The position numbers and the translations under genes are program-made. DNA of 64,000 nt from Paucimonas sp. (lineage in GTDB: Bacteria > Pseudomonadota > Gammaproteobacteria > Pseudomonadales > Pseudomonadaceae), in contig JAIRVG010000006.1 of assembly GCA_031253995.1 (NCBI GenBank), forward strand, positions 1-64,000, read 5' to 3'. This document shows, piece by piece, positions 39,980 to 49,668 of this stretch. Under the pieces are notes generated by a model that searched no databases, had not been told where the DNA came from, and was given only the letters and a program-made list of their open reading frames with translations. Position 1 is the first letter of the stretch. The number at the start of each line of letters is the position of its first letter.

Positions 39980-40441
39980 TCAGCCACGAATACGCAGGGT
40001 CAGGCCCTTGAGGAAGTTGCGCAGCAACTGGTCGCCGCACGGACGGTAGTTGTGGTGGTCGACCTTGCGGAACAGCGCGCTCAGCTCCGGCTTGGACACC
40101 GGGAAGTTGGCTGCCTTGAGCACGGCGTGCAGGTCGTCTTCCTTCAGCTCGAAAGCGACCCGCAGCTTCTTCAGCATGATGTTGTTGGTCACCGGCACTT
40201 CCACCGGCAGGGGCGGGCGGGTCTCGTCGCGGCCGCGGCGGAAGATCACCAGCCCATCGAGGAAGTGGGCCAGGGCATCGTCCGGGCACTGGCGGAACCC
40301 TGCATCCTCATCCTTCTTCAGGTAGCTGGCCATGTCCGCATCGCTGACATTGAAACCATTGGCGCGAGCGATCTGCGCCATCTTGGTATCGGAAATATCC
40401 AGCATGTAGCGCACGCTGCGCAGTACGTCGTTGTGCATCAT
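39980..40441 (-). CDS. DUF1456 (YehS-like) protein
   Basis: 153-residue cytosolic protein with two similar halves, each starting with a helix and DUF1456 pattern: MHNDVLRSVRYMLDISDTKMAQIARANGF and, later, NIMLKKLRVAFELKEDDLHAVLKAANF; each half ends with a FRxRGxD/LRNFLxGL motif. The tandem repeat is typical of YehS. Molecular function unknown. RBS AGGA upstream; a Met one codon earlier is possible. A longer frame upstream overlaps other DNA and is not conserved. Confidence 0.85.
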   Translation of the reverse strand: MMHNDVLRSVRYMLDISDTKMAQIARANGFNVSDADMASYLKKDEDAGFRQCPDDALAHFLDGLVIFRRGRDETRPPLPVEVPVTNNIMLKKLRVAFELKEDDLHAVLKAANFPVSKPELSALFRKVDHHNYRPCGDQLLRNFLKGLTLRIRG

Positions 40442-40484
40442 GAAAATGTGATCCTGGTCAGGAGCCTCGCCAGTACGGCGCGGC

Positions 40485-41195
40485 TCAGAATTTTTCCTTG
40501 CTTTCGAGATAGCGCCACTGGCCGGCGGGCAGCTTGGCCATGGCCACGCCACCGAGACGGATGCGGCGCATGCCGACCACCTCCAGGCCAACGCTGCGGC
40601 ACAGCAGTTCGATCAACCCGGCCGCCGGGTTCTTCAGCACCATGCGCAGGCGCGTCTCGTTCTGCCAGCTGGCCTTGATCTTCGGCAGTTCGTGGCCTTT
40701 CCAGTTGAAGCCGCGATTCAGCCGCTCAAGGCCGGTGGCGATGATCTGCCCGCGGACTTCGACCACGTACTCCTGTTCGAGCTTGTTCAGGTCCGAGTCG
40801 ATCTTGCGCACCGTGCGCCAGTCCTGGCTGTATACCTGCAGCCCGCTGGCGCCGGCCTGCAATGGCGCCAGGCAGGTCAGCCGGGCGAAATGGCCGCGCA
40901 GCACGCGACGTTCCGTGGCATGGGCCTCGGAGTGGTTGTCGGGCGTCATGCCGTGGCGGGCGCTTTCGGCGTCCTGGCCGGCTTCCTGGTGCAGCAGTAG
41001 AGTCACCGGCTCCAGCGGCTCGGTCTTGGCGCCAGGGAGCAGGGCGACGACCTGCTGGTCGACGGGGAACTGCGGTTCGTCGACGACGACGCCGTCCACC
41101 GTGACCCAGCCTCCGCCGATATACAGTTCGGCCTCGCGACGGGAGCAGCCGAGCTGGGCGACAAGGACTTTGGACAGACGGGTGGTTTCGGACAT
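40485..41195 (-). CDS. RsuA-family RNA pseudouridine synthase-like protein lacking catalytic motifs
   Basis: 236-residue protein with an S4 RNA-binding domain at the N terminus (TRLSKVLVAQLGCSRREAELYIGGGWVTVDG) and the RsuA-like body (EYVVEVRGQI, LKNPAAGLIELLCRSVGLEVVGMRRIRLGGVAM). The catalytic GRLDxDTxGL segment of RsuA reads APLQAGASGL here, so the essential Asp is absent. The KGRxHQVRRM segment is also replaced. It may bind RNA without isomerising uridine, or use another residue. Annotating it as an active synthase is not supported. Confidence 0.7.
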   Translation of the reverse strand: MSETTRLSKVLVAQLGCSRREAELYIGGGWVTVDGVVVDEPQFPVDQQVVALLPGAKTEPLEPVTLLLHQEAGQDAESARHGMTPDNHSEAHATERRVLRGHFARLTCLAPLQAGASGLQVYSQDWRTVRKIDSDLNKLEQEYVVEVRGQIIATGLERLNRGFNWKGHELPKIKASWQNETRLRMVLKNPAAGLIELLCRSVGLEVVGMRRIRLGGVAMAKLPAGQWRYLESKEKF

Positions 41196-41370
41196 GAGAG
41201 GGCCGTGGGACAGGAAAAGGCGTCCATTGTAACCGCCGAGGCGGGCTCGGGTCCGGCTACATTTCGCGCTCGGGGCTATTCGGAACCGGCTGACGTTATC
41301 TGTCAGTCGAGTTGCTCAGATTTTGTAGGAGTTGTCTTCGGTATGCGTCATCCGAAAACAAGTCGCTGGC

Positions 41371-41400
41371 AGAAAAACAAAACCCCGCCGGAAGGCGGGG
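41371..41400 (-). terminator. rimO terminator
   Basis: On the minus strand, stem CCCCGCC / GGCGGGG with a short loop is followed by TTTTGTTTTTCT. It lies 20 bases after the rimO stop. Confidence 0.9.
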
Positions 41401-41419
41401 CTGTTCAGCGGAGCCGATC

Positions 41420-42757
41420 TCAGATGGGTTCGGCCCAGAGGTCGTATTCGTCGGCATCCACCACGCGGCAGCGCACCTTGTCGCCCGGCTTGTAGCCGTG
41501 GTCGCCGTCGATGAACACGTTGCCGTCGATTTCCGGTGCATCGAAGAAGCTACGGCCCACCGAGCCCTGCTCCTCGACTTCGTCGATCAGCACTTCGATC
41601 TCGCGACCGATGCGCAACTGCAGGCGGGCGCTGCTGATGGCCTGCTGGTGGGCCATGAAGCGGTCCCAGCGGTCCTGCTTGATCTCGTCCGGGACTTCGT
41701 CCAGGCCCAGGTCGTTGGCCGGGGCGCCTTCCACCGGGGAGTACTGGAAGCAGCCGACGCGGTCCAGCTGGGCTTCGGTCAGCCAGTCCAGCAGGTACTG
41801 GAAGTCTTCCTCGGTCTCGCCGGGGAAGCCGACGATGAAGGTCGAGCGGATGATCAGGTCCGGGCACTGCTCGCGCCATTTCTTGATGCGCGCCAGGGTG
41901 CGGTCTTCGAAGGCCGGGCGTTTCATCGACTTCAGCACTTTCGGGCTGGCGTGCTGGAAGGGGATGTCCAGGTACGGCAGGATCTTGCCGGCGGCCATCA
42001 GCGGGATCACGTCGTCCACGTTCGGGTACGGGTAGACGTAGTGCAGGCGAACCCAGGCGCCGAGGCTGCTCAGGGCTTCGCACAGCTCCAGCATGCGGGT
42101 CTTGACCGGGCGGCCGTTCCAGAAGTCGGTCTTGTACTTGACGTCGACGCCGTAGGCGCTGGTGTCCTGGGAAATCACCAGGATCTCCTTGACGCCGGCC
42201 TTGACCAGGCGCTCGGCCTCGCTCAGCACTTCACCCACCGGGCGGCTGACCAGCTTGCCGCGCATCGACGGGATGATGCAGAAGCTGCAGCTGTGGTTGC
42301 AGCCTTCGGAAATCTTCAGGTAGGCGTAGTGGCGCGGGGTCAGCTTGACGCCCTGTGGCGGCACCAGGTCGATCAGCGGGTTGTGGTCCTGGCGCGGCGG
42401 TACCACTTCGTGGACGGCGCTGACCACCTGCTCGTACTGCTGCGGGCCGGTAACGGCCAGCACGCTCGGGTGCACGTCGCGGATGTTGCCTTCCTCGACG
42501 CCCATGCAGCCGGTGACGATGACCTTGCCGTTTTCCTTGATGGCTTCGCCGATCACTTCCAGGGATTCGGCCTTGGCCGAGTCGATGAAGCCACAGGTGT
42601 TGACCACCACCACATCAGCGTCCTGATAGGTGGGCACGACTTCATAACCTTCCATGCGCAGCTGGGTGAGGATGCGCTCGGAGTCAACCAGAGCCTTCGG
42701 GCATCCGAGTGAGACGAATCCTACCTTTGGCGTGGTGGGGGTTGCGGTGGTGGACAT
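41420..42757 (-). CDS. rimO: Ribosomal protein S12 methylthiotransferase RimO
   Basis: Radical-SAM enzyme that methylthiolates Asp of ribosomal protein S12. 445 residues. The N-terminal UPF0004 domain ([33 protein letters not shown]) has three Cys for one cluster. The radical-SAM motif is CNHSCSFC (CxxxCxxC) near residue 152, and the C-terminal TRAM domain ends with [12 protein letters not shown]. It stands alone on the minus strand, divergent from kup. Confidence 0.97.
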   Translation of the reverse strand: MSTTATPTTPKVGFVSLGCPKALVDSERILTQLRMEGYEVVPTYQDADVVVVNTCGFIDSAKAESLEVIGEAIKENGKVIVTGCMGVEEGNIRDVHPSVLAVTGPQQYEQVVSAVHEVVPPRQDHNPLIDLVPPQGVKLTPRHYAYLKISEGCNHSCSFCIIPSMRGKLVSRPVGEVLSEAERLVKAGVKEILVISQDTSAYGVDVKYKTDFWNGRPVKTRMLELCEALSSLGAWVRLHYVYPYPNVDDVIPLMAAGKILPYLDIPFQHASPKVLKSMKRPAFEDRTLARIKKWREQCPDLIIRSTFIVGFPGETEEDFQYLLDWLTEAQLDRVGCFQYSPVEGAPANDLGLDEVPDEIKQDRWDRFMAHQQAISSARLQLRIGREIEVLIDEVEEQGSVGRSFFDAPEIDGNVFIDGDHGYKPGDKVRCRVVDADEYDLWAEPI

Positions 42758-42970
42758 GGCTAACCTCGGTGTAGAGGGGCTGCCGCGTGCATGACGAAAG
42801 GCAACCCTGCTGGGCGCTTCCAGGCGCCTCTGATCAAAAAGTGCGCAATTCTAGCGAGCGTTCGTCTGCTTGACCAGCAGAAAAACGACGAACGCTGCGC
42901 TATGCTTCGCCGCGTTACGTCTGTGTCAATTTATGACAGGCGCAACGCGGTTCGGCCGACGAGGATAGTC

Positions 42971-43045
42971 ATGGCGTCTGGCACGAAATTCACCGGTTTC
43001 CGGTTCTTGTTTGCGGGAGTGGTTGATGGGTCAGGCAAGCAGTGA
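42971..43045 (+). CDS. Possible 24-residue upstream ORF overlapping the kup start
   Basis: ATG 42971 follows GAGGA by five bases. The 24-codon frame ([20 protein letters not shown]...) ends at 43045, 20 bases beyond the kup ATG in a different frame. This is a classic arrangement for translational coupling or inhibition of the main gene. No homology recognised; evidence is RBS and position only. Confidence 0.4.
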   Translation: MASGTKFTGFRFLFAGVVDGSGKQ

Positions 43046-44924
43046 GGCCGCGACAGGGCACGGCGCGACGCGCTCGTTGGGTCTGCTGGTGGCAGCTGTC
43101 GGGGTGGTGTACGGCGATATCGGTACCAGCCCCTTGTATACCCTGAAGGAAGTCTTTACCGGCGGTTATGGGGTGCCGGTCAACCATGATGGTGTGTTGG
43201 GCATCCTGTCGCTGATCGCCTGGTCGCTGATCTGGGTGGTGTCGTTCAAGTACGTGACCTTCATCCTGCGTGCCGATAACCAGGGCGAGGGCGGGGTCAT
43301 GGCGCTGACGGCCCTGGCCACCCGCGCGGCAGCGTCGCGACCCAGGCTCAAGGCGATGATGGTGGTTTGCGGCCTGATCGGTGCTGCGCTGTTCTATGGC
43401 GACAGCATGATTACCCCGGCGGTCTCGGTGTTGTCTGCGGTGGAAGGCATGGAGCTGGCCTTCGACGGCATCGATCACTGGGTAGTGCCCATTGCCCTGG
43501 TCGTGCTGGTGGCGCTGTTCCTGGTGCAGAAGCACGGTACGGCGAAGATCGGCATCCTGTTCGGACCGGTGATGGTCACCTGGTTCATCGTGCTGGGGCT
43601 GCTTGGCCTGCACGGCATTGCGCAGAGCCCCGAGGTGCTCAAGGCCTTCAACCCGGTGTGGGCGGTGCGTTTCTTCATCGTCCATCCGGGCATCGGCGTG
43701 GCCGTCCTTGGTGCCGTGGTGCTGGCGCTGACCGGCGCCGAAGCGCTGTATGCCGACATGGGCCACTTCGGCCGCAAGCCCATTGCCCGCGCCTGGTTCG
43801 CCCTGGTGCTGCCGGCGCTGGTGCTCAACTACTTCGGCCAGGGCGCCTTGCTCCTGCAGAACCCGGACGCCGCGCGCAACCCGTTCTACCTGCTGGCGCC
43901 GGGCTGGGCCCTGCTGCCGCTGATCGTCCTCGCCACGCTGGCCACGGTGATCGCCTCCCAGGCGGTGATTTCCGGGGCCTTCTCCCTGACCCGCCAGGCC
44001 ATCCAGCTCGGCTATATCCCGCGCATGCAGATCCAGCACACCTCCAGCGACGAGCAAGGGCAGATCTACATCGGCGCGGTGAACTGGTCGTTGATGGTGG
44101 CAGTGGTCCTGCTGGTGATCGGCTTCGAATCCTCCGGTGCCCTGGCGGCGGCCTACGGCGTGGCGGTGACCGGTACCATGCTGATGACCACGCTGCTGGT
44201 GTCCACGGTAATGCTGCTGCTGTGGAAATGGCCGCCATTGCTGGCGGTGCCGGTCCTGCTCGGCTTCCTGATGGTGGATTCGCTGTTCTTCGCCGCCAAC
44301 CTGCCCAAGGTGGTGCAGGGAGGTGCCTTCCCGGTGCTGGCGGGTGCCGTGCTGTTGTTGCTGATGAGTACCTGGAAGCGCGGCAAGCAGATTCTCGTCG
44401 AGCGTATCGACGAAGGTGGGCTGCCGTTGCCGGTGTTCATTGGCAGCATTCGCGTGCAGCCGCCGCACCGGGTCGAAGGCACGGCGATCTTCCTGACCGC
44501 GCGGCCCGATGCCGTGCCGCACGCGCTGTTGCACAACCTGCTGCATAACCAGGTATTGCACAGCCAGGTGGTGCTGTTGACGGTGGTGAGTGAAGACCGG
44601 CCGCGGGTACCGGAGCACGAGCGCTTCGAGGTCGAGGCCTATGGTGACGGGTTCTTCCGCGTGCTCCTGCACTTTGGTTTCATGGACGAGCCGGATGTAC
44701 CGGCGGCGCTGCGCCTGTGCCATCTGGACGAGCTGGATTTCAGCCCGATGCGCACCACCTATTTCCTGAGTCGGGAGACGGTGATTTCGTCACGGCTGGA
44801 GGGAATGTCGCGGTGGCGGGGGAATCTGTTTGCCTTCCTGCTGAAGAATGCCAACGGCAATCTGCGGTTCTTCAATCTGCCGTTGAACCGGGTGATCGAA
44901 CTGGGGACCCAGGTCGAGATCTAG
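43026..44924 (+). CDS. kup: Low-affinity potassium transporter Kup
   Basis: Inner-membrane K+/H+ symporter. 632 residues from ATG 43026 (GGGAG 43015-43019), 12 membrane segments in the first about 430 residues and a cytoplasmic C-terminal domain. Signatures: [19 protein letters not shown] at the N terminus, [17 protein letters not shown], and [16 protein letters not shown] 24-codon ORF overlaps the start (see 42971). A REP-type palindrome follows. Confidence 0.96.
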   Translation: MGQASSEAATGHGATRSLGLLVAAVGVVYGDIGTSPLYTLKEVFTGGYGVPVNHDGVLGILSLIAWSLIWVVSFKYVTFILRADNQGEGGVMALTALATRAAASRPRLKAMMVVCGLIGAALFYGDSMITPAVSVLSAVEGMELAFDGIDHWVVPIALVVLVALFLVQKHGTAKIGILFGPVMVTWFIVLGLLGLHGIAQSPEVLKAFNPVWAVRFFIVHPGIGVAVLGAVVLALTGAEALYADMGHFGRKPIARAWFALVLPALVLNYFGQGALLLQNPDAARNPFYLLAPGWALLPLIVLATLATVIASQAVISGAFSLTRQAIQLGYIPRMQIQHTSSDEQGQIYIGAVNWSLMVAVVLLVIGFESSGALAAAYGVAVTGTMLMTTLLVSTVMLLLWKWPPLLAVPVLLGFLMVDSLFFAANLPKVVQGGAFPVLAGAVLLLLMSTWKRGKQILVERIDEGGLPLPVFIGSIRVQPPHRVEGTAIFLTARPDAVPHALLHNLLHNQVLHSQVVLLTVVSEDRPRVPEHERFEVEAYGDGFFRVLLHFGFMDEPDVPAALRLCHLDELDFSPMRTTYFLSRETVISSRLEGMSRWRGNLFAFLLKNANGNLRFFNLPLNRVIELGTQVEI

Positions 44925-44938
44925 AGCGTTACATGACC

Positions 44939-44966
44939 TTGTGGAGCTGGCAAGCCAGCTCCACAA
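44939..44966. repeat. REP-type palindrome (Pseudomonas) after kup
   Basis: Perfect 13-bp inverted repeat TTGTGGAGCTGGC / GCCAGCTCCACAA with a 2-base loop. The core GGAGCTGGC...GCCAGC resembles Pseudomonas REP elements. A related copy is at 50740. It could also serve as the kup terminator. Confidence 0.65.
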
Positions 44967-45005
44967 GGGGCTTCGCGGGCAAGCGATGAAACCCTCAGGC
45001 CCGCA

Positions 45006-46301
45006 TCAATTCTGCTCTGCGACGCTGTTCTTGCCCTGCCGGCTCTCGATCTCGCTGATCAGCTTGCGCGCCAGTGCCGGGTAGTTCTCGTCGAAGTGAT
45101 GCCCCCCCGGCAGCTTGAGCTTCTCGCCCACCGCGGTGCTGTCGGTGCAACCGCTTTCGTCGGCTTCTTCCACGCCATACACGCACAGCACCTTGGTCGC
45201 CGGCATCCTGGCCATTTCCGGACCGGTCGGCGCTTCCTTGCCTTCCTGGCCCAGCCAGCCTTCCACCTCGATCTCGAAGCTGCCACTGCGGGCGAAGGCC
45301 AGCAGGATAACGGCGTCGACGCGCTTCTTGTCTTCATCCGGCAGGCGGTTGTAGATCGCCGGCAGGACGTCCGCGCCGAAGGAATAGCCGGTCAGCACGA
45401 AGCGCTTGGTGCCCCATTTCTGCCGGTAGTGCTGCATCAGTTCGGAGAGGTCGACGGCGCTCTGTTCCGGGGTCTTGTGCTGCCAGTAGTAGCGCAGGGT
45501 GTCGATGCCCACCACCGGGTAGCCGAGCTTGGCCATTTCCCCGGCCACGTCACGGTCCAGGTCGCGCCAGCCACCATCACCCGAGAGGAACAGGGTCACG
45601 GTGTCGGTGGTCTGGCCCGCCGGGACTTCCACCACCGGAATGCTCATGGCATTGCCGTCCTCGCCCACCAGGGCGTGGGTCAGCTGGGCCTTGAGCACCT
45701 GCGGCAGGTGGATGTCGTAGTCGGCGATGCTGGTCTCGGCATTGGCCTGGTCGCGTACGAAGGCGGCGCTGGCGTCGTCGGGGTTGTCGTTCCAGGCCAC
45801 GGTCCAGTGGCCGTGAGGCGCCGACTTGGCCGCTGCAAGGGTGCAGCCCGGACGCTCCAGGGTGAAGTCGACGGAGATGGCCTGGGCCTTGTCGTCCTTC
45901 TGCGCGGCCAGCCAGTCCCAGGCCAGGTTGGCGCCAGGGCCGATACCGGCCACCAGGGTCGGCGCGCCCTTGAGTTGTTGCGTGGCCAGCTGCACGGCCT
46001 GCTGTTGCAGGTTGCAGTCGGTGGGCGGCAACGCGACCTGTACCAGTTGCGCTTCGCCGCTCTGGCTCAGGTCCAGCAGTTGCTTGTCGCTCAGCAACTG
46101 GTCGTGCGGGGAGGCGATGACCACCCGCGCCTTGGCCTCGCTGCCGGGCGTGGCCCGGGTCAGGCTGCTGCCATCGCTGAGGGTGATGTGCTCCAGATGG
46201 GCTTCGGGCGCGGGGCGGGTCCACACCCAGAAGCCCACGGCGGCGGCCAGCAGCGCCACGATCAGCGCGCCGAGCAGGTAATACCAGTAACGTCGAATCA
46301 T
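45006..46301 (-). CDS. virJ: Alanyl-phosphatidylglycerol hydrolase-like protein (VirJ/AcvB family)
   Basis: 431 residues with an N-terminal membrane anchor or signal segment (about 4-28, YWYYLLGALIVALLAAAVGFWVW) and a periplasmic alpha/beta-hydrolase fold. It carries the nucleophile motif TGYSFGAD and the oxyanion region LFLSGDGGW. The P. aeruginosa homologue (PA0919) hydrolyses alanyl-phosphatidylglycerol made by the neighbouring MprF-like synthase. It overlaps mprF by one base (ATGA), so the two are one operon. The symbol is a family name. Confidence 0.85.
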   Translation of the reverse strand: MIRRYWYYLLGALIVALLAAAVGFWVWTRPAPEAHLEHITLSDGSSLTRATPGSEAKARVVIASPHDQLLSDKQLLDLSQSGEAQLVQVALPPTDCNLQQQAVQLATQQLKGAPTLVAGIGPGANLAWDWLAAQKDDKAQAISVDFTLERPGCTLAAAKSAPHGHWTVAWNDNPDDASAAFVRDQANAETSIADYDIHLPQVLKAQLTHALVGEDGNAMSIPVVEVPAGQTTDTVTLFLSGDGGWRDLDRDVAGEMAKLGYPVVGIDTLRYYWQHKTPEQSAVDLSELMQHYRQKWGTKRFVLTGYSFGADVLPAIYNRLPDEDKKRVDAVILLAFARSGSFEIEVEGWLGQEGKEAPTGPEMARMPATKVLCVYGVEEADESGCTDSTAVGEKLKLPGGHHFDENYPALARKLISEIESRQGKNSVAEQN

Positions 46302-48943
46302 CAGCGTTTCACCAATCCTGTAAGACCGCCCGCGATCAGGGCGGCGGTATCGGCCAGGGCCACCAGCGGATCGAGTCCGGCGGGGACGGCCATGTAGCGG
46401 GGTTCCCAGTCTGGCTGGAACTTGTCTTTGAAGCGGCGCAGGCCCTGGAAGTTGTAGAGCTGTTCGCCGCGCTGGAACACCATCGAGCCCAGGCGCTGGG
46501 TCAATGGCGCGCCGCGCCGCGGTTGCAGGCCCGACAACGGCACCATGCCCAGGCTGAAGCGCGCGTATCCGTGCTGTTTATAGTGCTGGATCAGGCCGAT
46601 CATCATGAATTCCATGGTCAGCTTCGGCGCCTCCGGATGGGCGCGCATCAAGTCGAGGCTGGCCAGCTCCCGGCTGTGGGTTTCCAGCAGGTTGGCGAAC
46701 GCCACCGGCTGGCCCTGGAAGCGAATCAGGGCGATGCGGAAATGTTGCAGGTAGTCCTCGCTGAAGCGACCGAGGGAGAAGCCTTTCTCGCGCACGTTCT
46801 TGCCGGTCAGCCAGGCATCGGAAATGGCCTTCAGCTCTGCCAGCGGCGCCTGACCGGGCTCGTGGATTTCCAGGCTCAGGCCATCGCGCCCACCTCGGTT
46901 CCAGGTGTAGCGCAGGTCCTTCATCTCCTTGCCCTTGGCTTCCAGGTCGAAGCGCAGCAGGTTGACCCGTGCTTCCTCGCCGAGCTTGATCGCGGTCAGG
47001 CCGATGTCCATGTAGAACGGCAGGTTCTCCGCCCGCACCTGGTAGAACACCGGGCGGGCGTGGTGGATGTCGCAGAGGTCGCGGAACTGCCAGATCATCT
47101 CGGCGCGGCGCTGGGCCGGGCCGATCGGGTCGTACAGCGCCACCAGGCTACGGCCGCGACGGGCGTACATGAGGAAGGCATCGTCGTCGGGATGGAACAG
47201 CAATGCCTTGTCACCGGTCAGGGCCAGGCCGCCGTCGGGCTGGTCGGAGGCCAGCAGGATGCGGTTGGCACGTTGCAGCTCGTCCGTCGTCGGCAGATGA
47301 ATCACCGGGCGTGCCGTGCGTAGCAGCCAGGTCAGCGCCAGCACCACCAGCAACACCGCGCTGCCCAGGGCCGAGCGCAGGCCGCGCGGGGCGTCGGCAT
47401 CCAGGGTGAACTGCCACCAGAGCTGATGGCTGTAGGGCACGTCCTGGTAGGCGAACAGCAGCAACCAGATGGAAGCGCCGACCACGCAGGCGCTGGCCAC
47501 CAGGTAGATCGGCGAGAATGGCAGTTCCAGCAGGCGGCTCGGACGGTAGAACGAGCGGCGGAACAGGGCCAGCAGGCTGGCCGTGAACACCATGATGCTG
47601 GCTTCTTCCCAGTCGAAACCCTTGAGCAGGGACAACAGGGCGCCCACCAGCAGGAGAATGGTGGTCAGCATCCAGGCGGCCGACAGGCGCCGCCGCAGCC
47701 CTTGGGCGAGCAGCAGGCAGAGCACGCCGATCAGGCTGGCGCCGAAGTGCGAGGCGTCGATCAGGCGGTGTGGAATCAGGAAGCCCAGATGCTTGAGGCG
47801 GGTGTCGATTTCCGGGGTGGCGCCGGAAAACAGCAACACCACGCCGGACAGGAACACCAGGACGGCCAGCACCGGTGCGGCCAGGCCCGAGGCGACCTTG
47901 ATCGCCTGCTGGGCGAACAGAAAGCGCCGGGCTTCGCTGGCCAGCAGCACAACGCAGGCCACCAGCATCGGCAGCACTACATAGATGAGGCGATAGAGCA
48001 GCAGCGCGGCAGCCAGCGGCGCGGCCCCCAGTTGGTTGGCGAAGGCGGCCAGGAGGATCGCTTCGAAGACACCGACGCCGCCGGGCACGTGGCTGAGCAC
48101 ACCCGCCGCCAGGGCCAGCAGGTATACCAGCAGGAATGCACCGAAGGGTGGGGCTTCAGGCAGCAGCAGGTAAAGCACGGTTGCCGCTGCGGCAACGTCC
48201 AGCGCGGTGATGACCAGTTGCAGCAGGGTCAGCCTGGCGCCGGGCAGGCGCAAGGTGCGGCGTCCCACGCGGCTCAGCAGGGCGTGGGCGAAGGGTTGTT
48301 CCGGCAGGCGACGGCGATAGAGGCCATAAGCCAGGGCGGCGGCAAGCACGAGCACCGCAACGGCGATGCCGGCCAGCAACTCCTGGGGCAGGCGCAGGGC
48401 TTGCGACGCTGCGGGCAGGTCGCTCAAGGTGGCCAGCGCGGCCAAGGGCGGTAGTGCGCAGCCCAGCGACAGGCTGGCGAACAGGGTCATGCGCGCCACT
48501 TCGGCAGCTCCTACGCCTTGGCGGGCATACAGGCGATAACGCACCGAACCACCGGAAAGCAACGAGAGGCCAATGGCATTGCCGATGGCGAAGGCGCAGA
48601 AGCCGCCCATGACCAGGCTGCCGGCGGGCAACTTCACGTCGGCGTAGCGGCTGGCGGACCATTCGTAGCCGAGCAGGGTGATGAAGCCTATGAGGGTCGC
48701 GAGCAGGGCCCCGGCCAATGCGGGCTTTGGCGTGGCCAGGATCTGGTCGTGCAGGGCATAGATATCCAGCTCGCTGAGCAGATGGCGGCAAGCGATCAGG
48801 GCTATCCCGAACAGCAGCAGCGTCACGGCCAGGCCGATGGGTTGACGGTACTTGCTCAGCAGATCGAGCCAGCGCAGGCGGCTGGGTGCGATGGGGTGGG
48901 CGGCAGTAACGGGAATTTCGCTTTCAGCGGTTGGGCGCATCAA
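46301..48943 (-). CDS. mprF: Alanyl-phosphatidylglycerol synthase (MprF family)
   Basis: 880-residue multispan protein. About 14 hydrophobic segments in the N-terminal half form the flippase-like domain (LLGYEWSASRYADVKLPAG, SHVPGGVGVFEAILL with the flippase GGxG signature). The C-terminal synthase domain lies at about 545-870 (FMYARRGRSLVALYDPIGPAQRR, YTWNRGGRDGLSLEIHE, EFMMIGLIQHYKQHGYARFSLGMVPLSG), which transfers Ala from Ala-tRNA. It reduces susceptibility to cationic antimicrobials in relatives. Convergent to no gene; tRNA genes lie upstream. Confidence 0.95.
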   Translation of the reverse strand: MMRPTAESEIPVTAAHPIAPSRLRWLDLLSKYRQPIGLAVTLLLFGIALIACRHLLSELDIYALHDQILATPKPALAGALLATLIGFITLLGYEWSASRYADVKLPAGSLVMGGFCAFAIGNAIGLSLLSGGSVRYRLYARQGVGAAEVARMTLFASLSLGCALPPLAALATLSDLPAASQALRLPQELLAGIAVAVLVLAAALAYGLYRRRLPEQPFAHALLSRVGRRTLRLPGARLTLLQLVITALDVAAAATVLYLLLPEAPPFGAFLLVYLLALAAGVLSHVPGGVGVFEAILLAAFANQLGAAPLAAALLLYRLIYVVLPMLVACVVLLASEARRFLFAQQAIKVASGLAAPVLAVLVFLSGVVLLFSGATPEIDTRLKHLGFLIPHRLIDASHFGASLIGVLCLLLAQGLRRRLSAAWMLTTILLLVGALLSLLKGFDWEEASIMVFTASLLALFRRSFYRPSRLLELPFSPIYLVASACVVGASIWLLLFAYQDVPYSHQLWWQFTLDADAPRGLRSALGSAVLLVVLALTWLLRTARPVIHLPTTDELQRANRILLASDQPDGGLALTGDKALLFHPDDDAFLMYARRGRSLVALYDPIGPAQRRAEMIWQFRDLCDIHHARPVFYQVRAENLPFYMDIGLTAIKLGEEARVNLLRFDLEAKGKEMKDLRYTWNRGGRDGLSLEIHEPGQAPLAELKAISDAWLTGKNVREKGFSLGRFSEDYLQHFRIALIRFQGQPVAFANLLETHSRELASLDLMRAHPEAPKLTMEFMMIGLIQHYKQHGYARFSLGMVPLSGLQPRRGAPLTQRLGSMVFQRGEQLYNFQGLRRFKDKFQPDWEPRYMAVPAGLDPLVALADTAALIAGGLTGLVKR

Positions 48944-49127
48944 TCACCTCGGGGATTGTGCGCGACAGGACGGGAGTATCCGGTCAATGTACCAATCCCT
49001 ATGGAAAAATAATGTCTGAATATTACTAGCGTTCAGGCGGATCCGTGCCGGTCATGATAGTTAAAGAATATTCACATTGCCGTCAGGGAAGGGGAGGAGG
49101 GGTGGCGAGGTTTTCTGGGCGCAAACG

Positions 49128-49157
49128 AAAAAGGCCAATCTTTCGATTGGCCTTTTT
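49128..49157 (-). terminator. Terminator of the first initiator tRNA
   Basis: Stem AAAAAGGCCAATC / GATTGGCCTTTTT with a TTTC loop; symmetrical. It is duplicated at 49339-49368 with the second tRNA. Confidence 0.9.
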
Positions 49158-49164
49158 CTGTATC

Positions 49165-49241
<77 letters not shown>

Positions 49242-49255
49242 TCTGATGGGTGCGC

Positions 49256-49283
49256 ATTCTACAGCCTTGTTACCGGCTGTCAA
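49256..49283 (-). promoter_or_regulatory. Promoter of the first initiator tRNA
   Basis: Minus strand: TTGACA, 16-base spacer, TAGAAT, 14 bases before the tRNA. Inside the spacer the motif ACAGCC...GGCTGT is an inverted repeat. Confidence 0.85.
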
Positions 49284-49338
49284 TGCTTAATTATTGATTT
49301 TCTTGAAAAACCTTTTCGACCCGAATCGCGGGCAAACG

Positions 49339-49368
49339 AAAAAGGCCAATCTTTCGATTGGCCTTTTT
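49339..49368 (-). terminator. Terminator of the second initiator tRNA
   Basis: Same stem as at 49128: AAAAAGGCCAATC / GATTGGCCTTTTT. Confidence 0.9.
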
Positions 49369-49376
49369 CTTGAATC

Positions 49377-49453
<77 letters not shown>

Positions 49454-49466
49454 CCTGTGAGATCGA

Positions 49467-49494
49467 ATTCTACAGGGATGACTTTCCCTGTCAA
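49467..49494 (-). promoter_or_regulatory. Promoter of the second initiator tRNA
   Basis: Minus strand: TTGACA, 16-base spacer, TAGAAT. The spacer contains ACAGGGA...TCCCTGT as an inverted repeat, at the same place as in the other copy but with different bases. Confidence 0.85.
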
Positions 49495-49668
49495 GCGAAA
49501 ACTCGAAAAAATCCTTTTTTCTTCAAATGGTTAGCATTCCCGGGCAATGACCTGCCGGTCATCGGCAGGCTGCGCGCCGCGCTATCCGGGGATATGCAGA
49601 GGTTTGATGCGGCCGGGCAGGCCGGGTGAGATACTGCGCGTACGAATTTTCCGCACTAACGGTCATCC

